A stretch of 64,000 bases of DNA, taken from Alphaproteobacteria bacterium. Lineage in GTDB: Bacteria; Pseudomonadota; Alphaproteobacteria; Rhizobiales; Xanthobacteraceae. Location: positions 30,223 through 94,222 of the forward strand of contig VBAH01000048.1 of NCBI GenBank assembly GCA_005884685.1, given 5' to 3'. Shown piece by piece: positions 41,798 to 50,490 of this stretch (the first letter of the stretch is position 1; each line of letters opens with the position of its first letter). Below the pieces are notes generated by a model, which was not told the origin of the DNA, did not search any database, and worked only from the letters and a program-made list of their open reading frames with translations. Position numbers and translations under genes: made by a program.

Positions 41798-42925
41798 ATG
41801 GACGACGAGGCCAGGACTCCGTCCGGCCTCGACCCCGCGCAACGACGGGAGCCGAAAGGCCGGCCCCCGTGGGGTCGGCGCTGGCCACCTCGCCATCCGC
41901 GTCCGGATGGCGGGATCAACCACGATTATCCGCGTCCGGCTTACGCGGCCCTTGATTTGGGCACCAATAATTGCCGTCTGCTGGTGGCGCGGCCGGCCCG
42001 CGAGGGTTTCCGGGTCATCGATGCGTTCTCCCGCATCATCCGCCTTGGCGAGGGCATGGCGGCGTCCGGCCGGCTGGGGGAGGCGGCGATCGACCGGGCC
42101 ATGGAGGCACTCTCGATCTGCCGCGACAAGATGCGCAACCGCGCCGTCACCCGCGCCCGTTTGATCGCCACCGAAGCCTGCCGATCCGCCGCCAACGGCG
42201 CGGAATTCCGCCAACGGGTGCATCGCGACGTCGGCCTCGATCTGGAGATCGTCGACCGCCAGACCGAAGCCGAGCTCGCCGCAATCGGCTGTACGCCGCT
42301 GATGGACCCGGCCGCCCACGGGGTGATCCTGTTCGATATCGGCGGCGGATCGTCCGAGATCGTGCGCCTCGGGCGCAACCATCCGGCCGACGGCGGCCCC
42401 CCGGTGCCGAGCATCCGCGGCTGGGCGTCGTTGCCGGTCGGGGTGGTATCGCTCGCCGAGCGCTATGGCGGCGTGAAGGTCGACTATGCCCTCTACGAGG
42501 CGATGACCGACGAAGTCGAGGCGCACGTGCGGCGCTTTGCCGATGAATACTGCACCGGCCTCGATCTCAAGGCGATCCATCTGCTCGGCACCTCCGGCAC
42601 CGTGACGACCATTGCGGGCTTGCATCTGCGGCTCAAGCGCTATGACCGCCGCCAGGTTGACGGCTGCTGGATGCTGGACGGCCAGGTCCAGGCGGTGCTC
42701 GATGAGCTGCGCGCGATGAGCTACGAGGAGCGGGTCGCCAGCCCCTGCATCGGGGCCGAGCGCGCCGATCTTGTGCTCGCCGGCTGCGCTATCCTCGATG
42801 CGATCCGCCGCGTCTTTCCCTGCGAGCGGCTGCGCGTTGCCGACCGCGGGTTGCGCGAGGGCATGCTGGTCGAATTGATGCGCGCCGACAATGTCTGGGC
42901 GCCAAGCCATGGGCACGCATCGTGA
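41798..42925 (+). CDS. ppx: Ppx/GppA family exopolyphosphatase/guanosine pentaphosphatase
   Basis: A 375-residue ASKHA-fold phosphatase. The first 45 residues are a disordered, Pro- and Arg-rich lead, after which AALDLGTNNCRLLVA starts the domain. Phosphate loop FDIGGGSSEIV, VATEACRSA-type RLIATEACRSA and LLGTSGTVTTIAG complete the family signs. It splits phosphate from polyphosphate or pppGpp in the cytosol. Its stop overlaps the rlmE start (GTGA), a pairing seen widely in Hyphomicrobiales. Confidence 0.92.
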   Translation: MDDEARTPSGLDPAQRREPKGRPPWGRRWPPRHPRPDGGINHDYPRPAYAALDLGTNNCRLLVARPAREGFRVIDAFSRIIRLGEGMAASGRLGEAAIDRAMEALSICRDKMRNRAVTRARLIATEACRSAANGAEFRQRVHRDVGLDLEIVDRQTEAELAAIGCTPLMDPAAHGVILFDIGGGSSEIVRLGRNHPADGGPPVPSIRGWASLPVGVVSLAERYGGVKVDYALYEAMTDEVEAHVRRFADEYCTGLDLKAIHLLGTSGTVTTIAGLHLRLKRYDRRQVDGCWMLDGQVQAVLDELRAMSYEERVASPCIGAERADLVLAGCAILDAIRRVFPCERLRVADRGLREGMLVELMRADNVWAPSHGHAS

Positions 42926-43605
42926 GCGAGCGTCCGCTCAAGGTGCGGCTGAAGACCAAGAAGAACCGCACCGTCTCGCAGAAGCGCTGGCTCGAACGCC
43001 AGCTCAACGATCCCTATGTCGCGCGCGCGAAGCGTGAGGGCCTTCGCTCGCGCGCGGCCTACAAGCTGATCGAGATCGACGACAAGTACCGCCTGCTCAA
43101 GCCGGGCGCGCATGTGGTCGATCTTGGCGCGGCGCCGGGCGGCTGGAGCGAGATCGCGGCGCGCCGCGTTGGGGCAGGTGAGAACAAAGGCAAGGTCGTG
43201 GCGATCGACATCCTCGACATGACGCCGATCGCCGGGGTTACGTTTCGACGGTTCGACTTCCTCGACCCGAAGGCACCCGCCGTGCTGCATGAGATGCTCG
43301 GCGGCGGGGCCGATATCGTGCTCTCCGACATGGCAGCGAATGCGACCGGCCACAAGAAGACCGATCAGCTCAAGATCATGGCGCTGGTCGAGGCGGGCGC
43401 GGAATTCGCCCGCGAGGTGCTGCGGCCGGGCGGGTCGTTTCTCACCAAGGTGCTGCAGGGCGGCACCGAGGCAAAACTGCTTGCCGAGTTGAAACGCGAT
43501 TACACGACCGTGCGGCATGTGAAGCCGCAGGCGAGCCGGGCGGATTCCTCCGAGCTCTATCTCCTGGCGAGCGGATTTCGCGGCAGCGCTCAGCCGACGC
43601 GCTGA
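42922..43605 (+). CDS. rlmE: 23S rRNA (uridine-2'-O-)-methyltransferase RlmE
   Basis: A 227-residue FtsJ/RrmJ methyltransferase that modifies the ribose of U2552 in the A-loop of 23S rRNA during 50S assembly. SAM motif DLGAAPGGWSEI is clear. The K-D-K-E tetrad shows as Lys in RSRAAYKLIEID, Asp in LSDMAANATG, Lys in FLTKVLQGG and Glu in SSELYLLA. Start GTG at 42922 overlaps ppx, so translation is coupled. The end overlaps the convergent MFS gene by 16 bases. Confidence 0.94.
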   Translation: MSERPLKVRLKTKKNRTVSQKRWLERQLNDPYVARAKREGLRSRAAYKLIEIDDKYRLLKPGAHVVDLGAAPGGWSEIAARRVGAGENKGKVVAIDILDMTPIAGVTFRRFDFLDPKAPAVLHEMLGGGADIVLSDMAANATGHKKTDQLKIMALVEAGAEFAREVLRPGGSFLTKVLQGGTEAKLLAELKRDYTTVRHVKPQASRADSSELYLLASGFRGSAQPTR

Positions 43606-45011
43606 TCCGACGCGTCCGGCGCGGCGATCGGCTGGCGGTTCGCCATCGAGGCGCCGGCGTCCGGCGGCAGCGTCCAAAACAGAAAAGCCGACGATGCCGA
43701 AATCGCGCCGATCAGGAAAAAAGCGGGACGGAAATCCTCCGCCGTGATCACGCCGGTGCCCTTGATCTGCACCGCCATTTCCACCGCGAGCGCGCCCACC
43801 GCGACACCGGCCGCGATCGAAAGCTGCTGCGCGACGCTCACCAGCGACGTCGCGCGGCTCATGCGGCGCGCATCGACATCTGCGTAGGCGATGACGTTGG
43901 TGGCGGTGAACTGCAGCGAGCGGAAGAAGCCGCCCACCAGCAGCACCGCAATCATGATGCCGAACGGCGTTTGCGGCGTGAACAGGCCGCACGCCCCGGT
44001 CAATGCGCTGGCGATCAGCGAATTGACGATCAGGATTCGGCGGAAGCCGAAACGCCGGATGATCCGCGCCGCAAACGTCTTCATCGTGAAGGCGCCGACT
44101 GCGGCGGTGAACGTGACGAGCCCGGATTCGAGCGGCGTGTAGTTGAAGCCGAGCTGGAGCATCAGCGGCAGCAGAAATGCAAGCGCGCCGATGCCGAGCC
44201 GGAACAGTGAGCCGCCGACCACGTTGGCGCGGAACGTCGGCAGCCGGAGCAGCGTGAAATCGAGTACCGGCGACGGCGTGCGCCGGGCATGAATCACATA
44301 GGCCGTCATGAAGATCGCGCCGGTGGCGAGCAGCCCTGCCACGATTGGCGCGGGCACGAGGCCAAGCCCCAGGACCGACAGCCCGAAAGCGAGCCCGGCC
44401 ACTCCCAGCCCGGCCAGCACCATGCCGACGAGATCGAAGCGCTCCAGATTCTCCATGCGCACGTCTTCGATGTAGCGCGTCGCGAGCACGATCCCGATCA
44501 CGCCGATCGGCACATTGATGAGGAAAATCCAGTGCCAGCTTGCATACGTGGTGATGAAGCCGCCGACCGGGGGCCCGATGATCGGTCCGATCAGCGCCGG
44601 CATCGTGACCCACGCCATCGCATCGACCAGCCGGTGCTTGTCGATCGAGCGCACCAGCACCAGCCGCCCGACCGGCGTCATCATCGCGCCGCCCATGCCC
44701 TGGACGATCCGCGCGAAGACGAAGCCGGAGAGCGAATTGGCTAAGGCGCAGCCGATCGAGCCGATCACGAAGATCAGAATCGCGGCGCGGAACACGGTGC
44801 GCGCGCCGAAGCGGTCGGCGGTCCAGCCGCTCGCCGGGACGAACACCGCGAGCGAGAGGAGGTAGGAGGTGACGGCGAGCTTGAGCGCGAGCGGATTGGC
44901 TCCGATATCGGCCGCGATCGCCGGCAGCGACGTCGCGATGATCGTGGAGTCCATGTTCTCCATGAAGAGCGCGACCGCGATGATGAGGGGAACGAGACGG
45001 TCGTGGCTCAT
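43590..45011 (-). CDS. MFS multidrug efflux transporter, DHA2 (14-helix) type
   Basis: A 473-residue inner membrane transporter. Family signs are FMENMDSTIIATSLPAIA in helix 1 (D-D/E-T-I-V-N-like motif D1 of DHA2), WTADRFGARTVFR (motif A), ARIVQGMGGAMMTPVGRLVLVRS (motif B), and PIIGPPVGGFITTYASWHWIFLINVPIG (motif C), typical of EmrB-like exporters. The substrate is unknown. Transcribed alone; no EmrA-like adaptor is next to it. Confidence 0.92.
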   Translation of the reverse strand: MSHDRLVPLIIAVALFMENMDSTIIATSLPAIAADIGANPLALKLAVTSYLLSLAVFVPASGWTADRFGARTVFRAAILIFVIGSIGCALANSLSGFVFARIVQGMGGAMMTPVGRLVLVRSIDKHRLVDAMAWVTMPALIGPIIGPPVGGFITTYASWHWIFLINVPIGVIGIVLATRYIEDVRMENLERFDLVGMVLAGLGVAGLAFGLSVLGLGLVPAPIVAGLLATGAIFMTAYVIHARRTPSPVLDFTLLRLPTFRANVVGGSLFRLGIGALAFLLPLMLQLGFNYTPLESGLVTFTAAVGAFTMKTFAARIIRRFGFRRILIVNSLIASALTGACGLFTPQTPFGIMIAVLLVGGFFRSLQFTATNVIAYADVDARRMSRATSLVSVAQQLSIAAGVAVGALAVEMAVQIKGTGVITAEDFRPAFFLIGAISASSAFLFWTLPPDAGASMANRQPIAAPDASDQRVG

Positions 45012-45135
45012 GGGCGGATCCGGGGGATTTCTGTCTAGCCCGGATTACCCCGCAGGAACATTGCGCGGCGCGCATGCGTACCTAGATATATCGCCGCCGT
45101 TCCGCCGCACGCGCGCCGGAGCAGGGAGGAAAGAG

Positions 45136-45390
45136 ATGATCTACATCCTGGCGTTCCTGGTTCCGCCGCTGGGGCTTCTGTTCAACGGTCAGCCGTTCTC
45201 CGCGTTCTTCAATGTGCTGCTGATCGTGTTCGGGCTCATCTTCGGGTGGTTTTTCCCCGTGCTGTTCCTCGTGCCGTCCGTTCATGGCGTCGTTGCCGTG
45301 GCCATGAAGCGCGAGGACCGCAGGCATCGGGAGATCGTGGACGCCATCGAACGCCACGGCCCGCCGCCGGGTTACGGCCGCACTTACTGA
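45136..45390 (+). CDS. Small two-helix membrane protein, Pmp3/YqaE-like
   Basis: An 84-residue protein: two hydrophobic helices (MIYILAFLVPPLGLLF and SAFFNVLLIVFGLIFGWFFPVLFLVP, then VHGVVAVAM) and a charged tail ending GPPPGYGRTY. The VPPLG turn and the spacing resemble Pmp3/YqaE (UPF0057) proteins that affect membrane potential under salt stress. GGGAGGAAAG stands before the ATG at 45136. Match to the family is moderate since the second helix is longer. Confidence 0.75.
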   Translation: MIYILAFLVPPLGLLFNGQPFSAFFNVLLIVFGLIFGWFFPVLFLVPSVHGVVAVAMKREDRRHREIVDAIERHGPPPGYGRTY

Positions 45391-45582
45391 GGGGCGGCGC
45401 GCCGCGCAGCCACGCGTGATCGTGCCGCGCGTAGACTGCGGCAGATCGCATGCCTGCCTCTAGGAATCGGCATTCCGCCGTGCTACCCCCCGTCGCCAAC
45501 TCCGCACAGGGGCCAAAGTCGCTAGCCCCGGCCATCCGAGCCGGGCGACTGCGCTTTCCCGGCGGGCTGAGGAGAGTTGGCG

Positions 45583-47076
45583 ATGGCCAAAAAACCGAAC
45601 GGCAGCCTCGAACTGGCGCTGACCTTCGACGACGTGCTGCTCAAGCCCGGCCTGTCGGAGGTGCTGCCGTCCGAGGTCGATATCCGTAGTCGAATCACCC
45701 GCGACATTCCGCTCAACGTTCCAATCATCGCCTCCGCGATGGACACCGTGACCGAGGCGCAGATGGCGATCGCCATGGCACAGTTCGGCGGCCTCGGCGT
45801 GATTCACCGCAATCTCGAGCCGGAGATCCAGGCCGAGCAGGTCCGGCGCGTGAAGCGCTTCGAGTCCGGCATGGTGGTGAACCCGCTCACGATCGGCCCG
45901 TCCGCCAAGCTGGTCGAGGCCCTCGACCTGATGAAGGCGCACGGCATTTCCGGCATCCCGGTGGTCGAAGGGGGCGGACACGGCCGCGCCGGCAAGCTGG
46001 TCGGCATTCTCACCAACCGCGACGTGCGCTTCGCGACCGACCCGGACCAGCCTGTCTCGGAGCTGATGACCAGGGAGAAGCTGATCACGGTGCGTGAGGG
46101 GGTGACGCAGGAGGAGGCGAAGAAGCTCCTGCACCAGCACCGCATCGAGAAACTGCTCGTGGTCGACGAGAATTACCGCTGCGTCGGTCTGATCACCGTG
46201 AAGGATATCGAGAAGGCGGTCGCCAATCCGAACGCCGCCAAGGACGAGCAGGGGCGCCTGCGCGTCGCGGCCGCGACCACGGTCGGCGACAAAGGCTTCG
46301 CGCGCACTGAGGCCCTGATCGCGGCCGGGGTCGATCTCGTGGTGGTCGACACCGCGCACGGGCATTCGCGCCACGTGCTCGATGCGGTCAATCGCATCAA
46401 GCGGCTCTCCAACAAGGTGCAGGTGGTCGCCGGCAACATCGCAACGGGCGAGGGCGCCAAGGCGCTGATCGATGCCGGCGCGGATGCGATCAAGGTCGGT
46501 ATCGGCCCGGGCTCGATCTGCACGACGCGCATCGTCGCGGGCGTCGGCGTGCCGCAGATGACGGCGATCATGGATTCGGTCGAAGAGGCGAAAAAATCCG
46601 GCACGCCGGTGATCGCCGACGGCGGCATCAAATATTCCGGCGATCTCGCCAAGGCGCTCGCGGCCGGCGCGGATTGCGCGATGGTCGGCTCGCTGTTTGC
46701 CGGCACCGACGAGACGCCAGGCGAGGCATTCCTGTGGCAGGGGCGCTCCTACAAGGCCTATCGCGGCATGGGCTCGGTCGGCGCGATGGCGCGCGGCTCG
46801 GCCGACCGCTATTTCCAGCAGGACATCAAGGACGCGCTCAAGCTCGTGCCCGAAGGCATCGAGGGCCAGGTGCCCTACAAGGGGCCGGTCGCGACCGTGC
46901 TGCATCAGCTCGCCGGCGGCCTGCGCGCTGCGATGGGTTATGTCGGCGCGAACGATCTCGCGGATTTCCACGCCAAGGCGCAGTTCGTGCGCATCTCGTC
47001 CGCGGGCCTGCGCGAGAGCCACGTGCACGATGTGACGATCACGCGGGAGAGTCCGAATTATCCGTCACGCGGCTAA
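45583..47076 (+). CDS. guaB: Inosine-5'-monophosphate dehydrogenase
   Basis: 497 residues, the usual GuaB length. It oxidises IMP to XMP with NAD+, the committed step to GMP. The TIM barrel is split by a CBS pair (about residues 95-210). The catalytic Cys313 stands in [15 protein letters not shown], the IMP loop is [10 protein letters not shown], and the mobile flap is [14 protein letters not shown] lies seven bases before the ATG at 45583. guaA follows 3.4 kb downstream on the same strand, so both steps of GMP synthesis are in this stretch. Confidence 0.96.
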   Translation: MAKKPNGSLELALTFDDVLLKPGLSEVLPSEVDIRSRITRDIPLNVPIIASAMDTVTEAQMAIAMAQFGGLGVIHRNLEPEIQAEQVRRVKRFESGMVVNPLTIGPSAKLVEALDLMKAHGISGIPVVEGGGHGRAGKLVGILTNRDVRFATDPDQPVSELMTREKLITVREGVTQEEAKKLLHQHRIEKLLVVDENYRCVGLITVKDIEKAVANPNAAKDEQGRLRVAAATTVGDKGFARTEALIAAGVDLVVVDTAHGHSRHVLDAVNRIKRLSNKVQVVAGNIATGEGAKALIDAGADAIKVGIGPGSICTTRIVAGVGVPQMTAIMDSVEEAKKSGTPVIADGGIKYSGDLAKALAAGADCAMVGSLFAGTDETPGEAFLWQGRSYKAYRGMGSVGAMARGSADRYFQQDIKDALKLVPEGIEGQVPYKGPVATVLHQLAGGLRAAMGYVGANDLADFHAKAQFVRISSAGLRESHVHDVTITRESPNYPSRG

Positions 47077-47082
47077 ACGGTG

Positions 47083-47496
47083 ATGTCCCTCCTCTGGCCG
47101 ATGCTCTTTCAAATCGGCTGGACATTCCTGCTCTATGCGTGGCTGACGGTGGCGCGCCAGCGCGCGGTCAACCGCGGCGAGGCGGAATACGCCGGGTTCG
47201 CGCACGGGCACGAGCCACACCATGTCGCGCGCATCACCCGCAATCTGGCGAACCAATTCGAGCTGCCGGTCATCTTCTATGCGATCGTGGTGCTGCTGGT
47301 CGCAACGAGGAACGTTACGACAATCGATCTCGTCGCCGCGTGGATCTTTGTCGCCGGCCGAGTCATCCACACGCTGGTGCAGACCCTGACGGACGATGTG
47401 CGGCTGCGCGGTCAGGTATTTCTCATCAACTTCGCCGCGGTCGCCGTGCTCGCCGGGCACGCCGCCGTGCTGGCGCTCGACGGGCTGGGGCGCTAG
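47083..47496 (+). CDS. MAPEG family membrane protein (first copy)
   Basis: 137 residues with four hydrophobic helices and the MAPEG pattern: ITRNLANQFELPVIFYAIVVLL, then ...AAWIFVAGRVIHTLVQ with the Arg-His motif. MAPEG proteins are trimeric integral membrane enzymes, often glutathione transferases or peroxidases. It begins six bases after guaB and so may be read through from it. A second MAPEG gene lies 1 kb downstream. Confidence 0.87.
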   Translation: MSLLWPMLFQIGWTFLLYAWLTVARQRAVNRGEAEYAGFAHGHEPHHVARITRNLANQFELPVIFYAIVVLLVATRNVTTIDLVAAWIFVAGRVIHTLVQTLTDDVRLRGQVFLINFAAVAVLAGHAAVLALDGLGR

Positions 47497-47527
47497 ACCA
47501 CACGGCTCAGAGTGAGGGGAGTTTGAA

Positions 47528-48547
47528 ATGCCCGAAACCGCCCGCCGCATCGTGCTTGCCTCCCGCCCGGTGGGCGAGCCGAAGCCGTCCGACTTCCGGC
47601 TCGAGGAATACCCCGTGCCGCAGCCCGGTCCGGGGCAGCTTCTGCTCAAGACCAAATGGCTCTCGCTCGACCCCTATATGCGCGGGCGCATGAGCGATGC
47701 GCCGTCCTACGCCAAGCCGGTGGGCATCGACGACGTGATGGAGGGCGGAACGGTGAACGAGGTCGCCGCCTCGAACAACGGCAGCTACAAGGCCGGCGAC
47801 ATCGTGCTCGCCCACACCGGCTGGCAGACCCACGCGCTCTCGAACGGGGCGGGCCTGCGCAAGCTCGATCCGAACGCCGCGCCGATCCAGACCGCGCTCG
47901 GCGTGCTCGGCATGCCGGGCATGACCGCCTACTCGGGCCTGCTCGAAATCGGCAAGCCGCAGGCCGGCGAAACGGTCGTGGTCTCCGCCGCGTCGGGCGC
48001 GGTCGGCTCGGTGGTTGGGCAGATTGCGAAGATCAAGGGCGCGCGCGCGGTCGGCATCGCGGGCGGACCGGACAAATGCAAGTACGTGAGGGACGAGCTC
48101 GGCTTCGACGACTGTATCGATCATCGGGCGGCGGACTTTGCCGAGAAACTCAAGGCCGCCTGCCCGAAAGGCATCGACGTCTATTTCGAGAACGTCAGCG
48201 GCGCGGTGTGGGACGCGGTGTTTCCGCTGCTCAATACGTTCGCGCGCATTCCGGTGTGCGGGCTGATCGCGCAGTACAGCGCGACCGAGGTGCCCGACAT
48301 GAAGTACCGCACCGCGCAGATTTTCCGTGCGGTCCTGACCAAGCGGCTCACCATTCGCGGCTTCATCGTCACGGATTTTGCGGCGAAATTTCCCGACTTC
48401 ATCCGCGACATGCCGGCATGGATCAAGGAAGGCCGCATCAAATATCGCGAGGACATCGCCGAGGGACTGGAGCACGCGCCGCAAGCTTTCATGGGCATGC
48501 TGAAAGGCAAGAATTTCGGCAAGCAACTCGTGCGCATCGCGGAGTGA
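47528..48547 (+). CDS. NADP-dependent zinc-less MDR reductase (CurA / prostaglandin reductase type)
   Basis: A 339-residue medium-chain reductase without the zinc ligands. The N-terminal half has WLSLDPYMRGRM typical of the leukotriene B4 dehydrogenase/CurA group, and the Rossmann motif is SAASGAVGSVVGQIAKIKG, with Lys and Tyr phosphate-binding residues further on (GGPDKCKYV). It would reduce the double bond of enones or alkenals with NADPH. It is closely packed between two MAPEG genes, which suggests a joint role in handling lipid-derived electrophiles. Confidence 0.9.
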   Translation: MPETARRIVLASRPVGEPKPSDFRLEEYPVPQPGPGQLLLKTKWLSLDPYMRGRMSDAPSYAKPVGIDDVMEGGTVNEVAASNNGSYKAGDIVLAHTGWQTHALSNGAGLRKLDPNAAPIQTALGVLGMPGMTAYSGLLEIGKPQAGETVVVSAASGAVGSVVGQIAKIKGARAVGIAGGPDKCKYVRDELGFDDCIDHRAADFAEKLKAACPKGIDVYFENVSGAVWDAVFPLLNTFARIPVCGLIAQYSATEVPDMKYRTAQIFRAVLTKRLTIRGFIVTDFAAKFPDFIRDMPAWIKEGRIKYREDIAEGLEHAPQAFMGMLKGKNFGKQLVRIAE

Positions 48548-48551
48548 AACG

Positions 48552-48977
48552 ATGACGATCCAGATGGTGTTGCTTCCCGTCTTCGTGCAGGTCGCCCTGA
48601 CGTTCGGGCTGCTGTTCTGGATGGCGAGCGCGCGCACGGGAAGCGTCCGCCGTGGCGAAACCAAGATCCGCGATATCGCGCTCGGTCAGACCGCGTGGCC
48701 GGACCGGCCGCAACAGATCAGCAACAGCTATGACAGCCAGTTTCAGCTTCCGCTGCTGTTCTATGTTCTGGTGATTCTGGCATGGATCACCAAGCATGCC
48801 GACCTGCTCTTTGTCGTGATGGCATGGATGTTCGTGCTGCTGCGCCTCGCGCATGCTTACGTTCATACGACATCGAACCACGTGCCGACGCGTTTCAGGA
48901 TTTTCGCCGCCGGTGTGTTCGTGCTGCTGCTGATGTGGATCATCTTCGCGGTGCGCATTTTGCTCGCCATCGCATGA
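48552..48977 (+). CDS. MAPEG family membrane protein (second copy)
   Basis: 141 residues with four hydrophobic helices and NSYDSQFQLPLLFYVLVILAWI followed by MAWMFVLLRLAHAYVHTTSNHVPTRF, the family core. It starts four bases after the reductase gene, so both are one operon. It is quite different from the first copy at 47083, hence not a recent duplicate. Its stop codon lies within a palindromic repeat. Confidence 0.87.
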   Translation: MTIQMVLLPVFVQVALTFGLLFWMASARTGSVRRGETKIRDIALGQTAWPDRPQQISNSYDSQFQLPLLFYVLVILAWITKHADLLFVVMAWMFVLLRLAHAYVHTTSNHVPTRFRIFAAGVFVLLLMWIIFAVRILLAIA

Positions 48978-49040
48978 TCCCGAAAAAGCATGTCCCGGAC
49001 TTGATCCGGGATGGGAACCGGTTTTCCGATCAGATCATGC
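48972..49040. repeat. Intergenic palindromic repeat (gcatgatc...gatcatgc family)
   Basis: Ends GCATGATC and GATCATGC are perfect inverted copies. Inside, cccggacttgatccggg is a hairpin and aaccggttttccgatcag completes the family pattern seen in many rhizobia. It includes the stop of the second MAPEG gene, so the repeat encodes its last codon and stop. Confidence 0.8.
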
Positions 49041-49053
49041 GGAGAAAGAGCGC

Positions 49054-50352
49054 ATGACGCCGGCCGCGCGCCTCTCCGCCGCGATGGAGGTTTTCGACGA
49101 TATCGAACGACGCCGGCGTCCCGCCGCGCAGGCGCTGAAGGATTGGGGGCTGGCGCACCGCTTCGCCGGCTCGGGCGACCGCGCGGCGATCGCCGGGCTC
49201 GTCTACGACGCGCTGCGACGCAAGGCATCGTCAGCGTGGATCATGGGCGCGGATACGCCGCGCGCGGTGTTGCTCGGCATGTTGGCGCGGGAGCGCAGCC
49301 TGGACGTCGAGGCGATCTCGCAGCTCGCCAACGGTGCGCGCTTCGCGCCTGAGCCGCTGTCGGACGACGAGCACGCGCGGTTGCGCGCCGCGAGCCTCGA
49401 AGGCGCGCCGGCGCATGTGCTGGGCGATTATCCCGAATGGCTCGATGCGCAACTCGCCGCCACCTTTCGCGAGGAACGCGTGGAGGAGGCCGCGGCGCTT
49501 GCCGCGCGCGCCCCGCTCGATTTGCGTGTCAACACGCTGAAGGCGACGCGCGGGGACGCGGCCGCAGCTTTGTCCGAGTTGAACCCGCAGGAAACGCGCT
49601 GGTCGCCGTGGGGGCTGCGCATCGTCGTCCCGCCGGATGCGAAGAGTCCCGCGATCCACGCCGAGCCGGCCTTTATCAAGGGCCACATCGAAATCCAGGA
49701 CGAAGGATCGCAACTGGCGGCACTGCTCAGCGGCGCCAAGCCGGGCGAGCAGGTGATCGATCTCTGCGCGGGAGCGGGAGGCAAGACGCTCGCGCTTGCC
49801 GCCGCGATGGAGAATCACGGGCAGATCTTTGCGACCGACACCGACAAGCGCCGCCTCGCTCCGATCCATGAGCGGCTCGAACGTGCGGGCACGCATGATG
49901 TACAGGTGCGCACCCCGCGCGGCGACAAGGACATGCTGGCCGATCTTAAGGGAAGAGCCGACCTCGTGCTGATCGATGCACCGTGCACCGGCACCGGCGC
50001 ATGGCGGCGCAATCCGGACGCCAAATGGCGCGTGCGCCCCGGTGCGCTCGCCGAGCGCCTGAAGGATCAGGCCGAGGCGCTCGACCGTGCCGCCCCGCTG
50101 GCGAAACCGGGCGGGCGCATCGCCTATGTGACGTGCTCGGTGCTCGACGACGAGAACGGCGCGCAGGTGCGGGCCTTCCTCGGCCGCCACCCGGGTTTCG
50201 CCATTGTCCCGCCGGCCGACGTCACGAATGCCCTCGGCGAGCGGGCCTTCCTGTTCCGCCGCGCCGCGCTGCTGACGGAGGAAGGCCTGCTGATGACGCC
50301 GCGCCGCACCGACACCGATGGGTTTTTCATCAGCGTGCTGCGGCGAGGTTGA
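49054..50352 (+). CDS. rsmB: RsmB/NOP-family 16S rRNA cytosine-C5-methyltransferase
   Basis: A 432-residue protein: an N-terminal NusB-like helical domain (about 1-140) followed by a SAM-dependent methyltransferase domain. Motifs are DLCAGAGGKTLALAAAM (SAM binding), LIDAPCTGTGAWRRNPDAKWR with Cys311 (release), and VTCSVLDDENG with the nucleophile Cys361. RsmB methylates C967 of 16S rRNA in E. coli. The pair rsmB-guaA is typical of this group of bacteria. Confidence 0.9.
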   Translation: MTPAARLSAAMEVFDDIERRRRPAAQALKDWGLAHRFAGSGDRAAIAGLVYDALRRKASSAWIMGADTPRAVLLGMLARERSLDVEAISQLANGARFAPEPLSDDEHARLRAASLEGAPAHVLGDYPEWLDAQLAATFREERVEEAAALAARAPLDLRVNTLKATRGDAAAALSELNPQETRWSPWGLRIVVPPDAKSPAIHAEPAFIKGHIEIQDEGSQLAALLSGAKPGEQVIDLCAGAGGKTLALAAAMENHGQIFATDTDKRRLAPIHERLERAGTHDVQVRTPRGDKDMLADLKGRADLVLIDAPCTGTGAWRRNPDAKWRVRPGALAERLKDQAEALDRAAPLAKPGGRIAYVTCSVLDDENGAQVRAFLGRHPGFAIVPPADVTNALGERAFLFRRAALLTEEGLLMTPRRTDTDGFFISVLRRG

Positions 50353-50358
50353 AATCCG

Positions 50359-50427
50359 CTCGTCCCCGCGAAAGCGGCGACCCAGTTCTGGCCAATTGCT
50401 GGATGCCCGCTTTCGCGGGCATGAGCG
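50359..50427. repeat. Intergenic palindromic repeat (cgcgggcatg family)
   Basis: It runs from cgtccccgcgaaagcgg to ccgctttcgcgggcatgagcgg, with cccagttctggcc / attgctggatgcc in the middle. It belongs with 130-241 and 55715-55792. It is the main content of the gap between rsmB and guaA. Confidence 0.8.
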
Positions 50428-50490
50428 GAAGGTGTTGGCACGCCGCATCCCGCCATTGCGGCGCGGGCTTTGATTCGCTACCTGCTTGCA

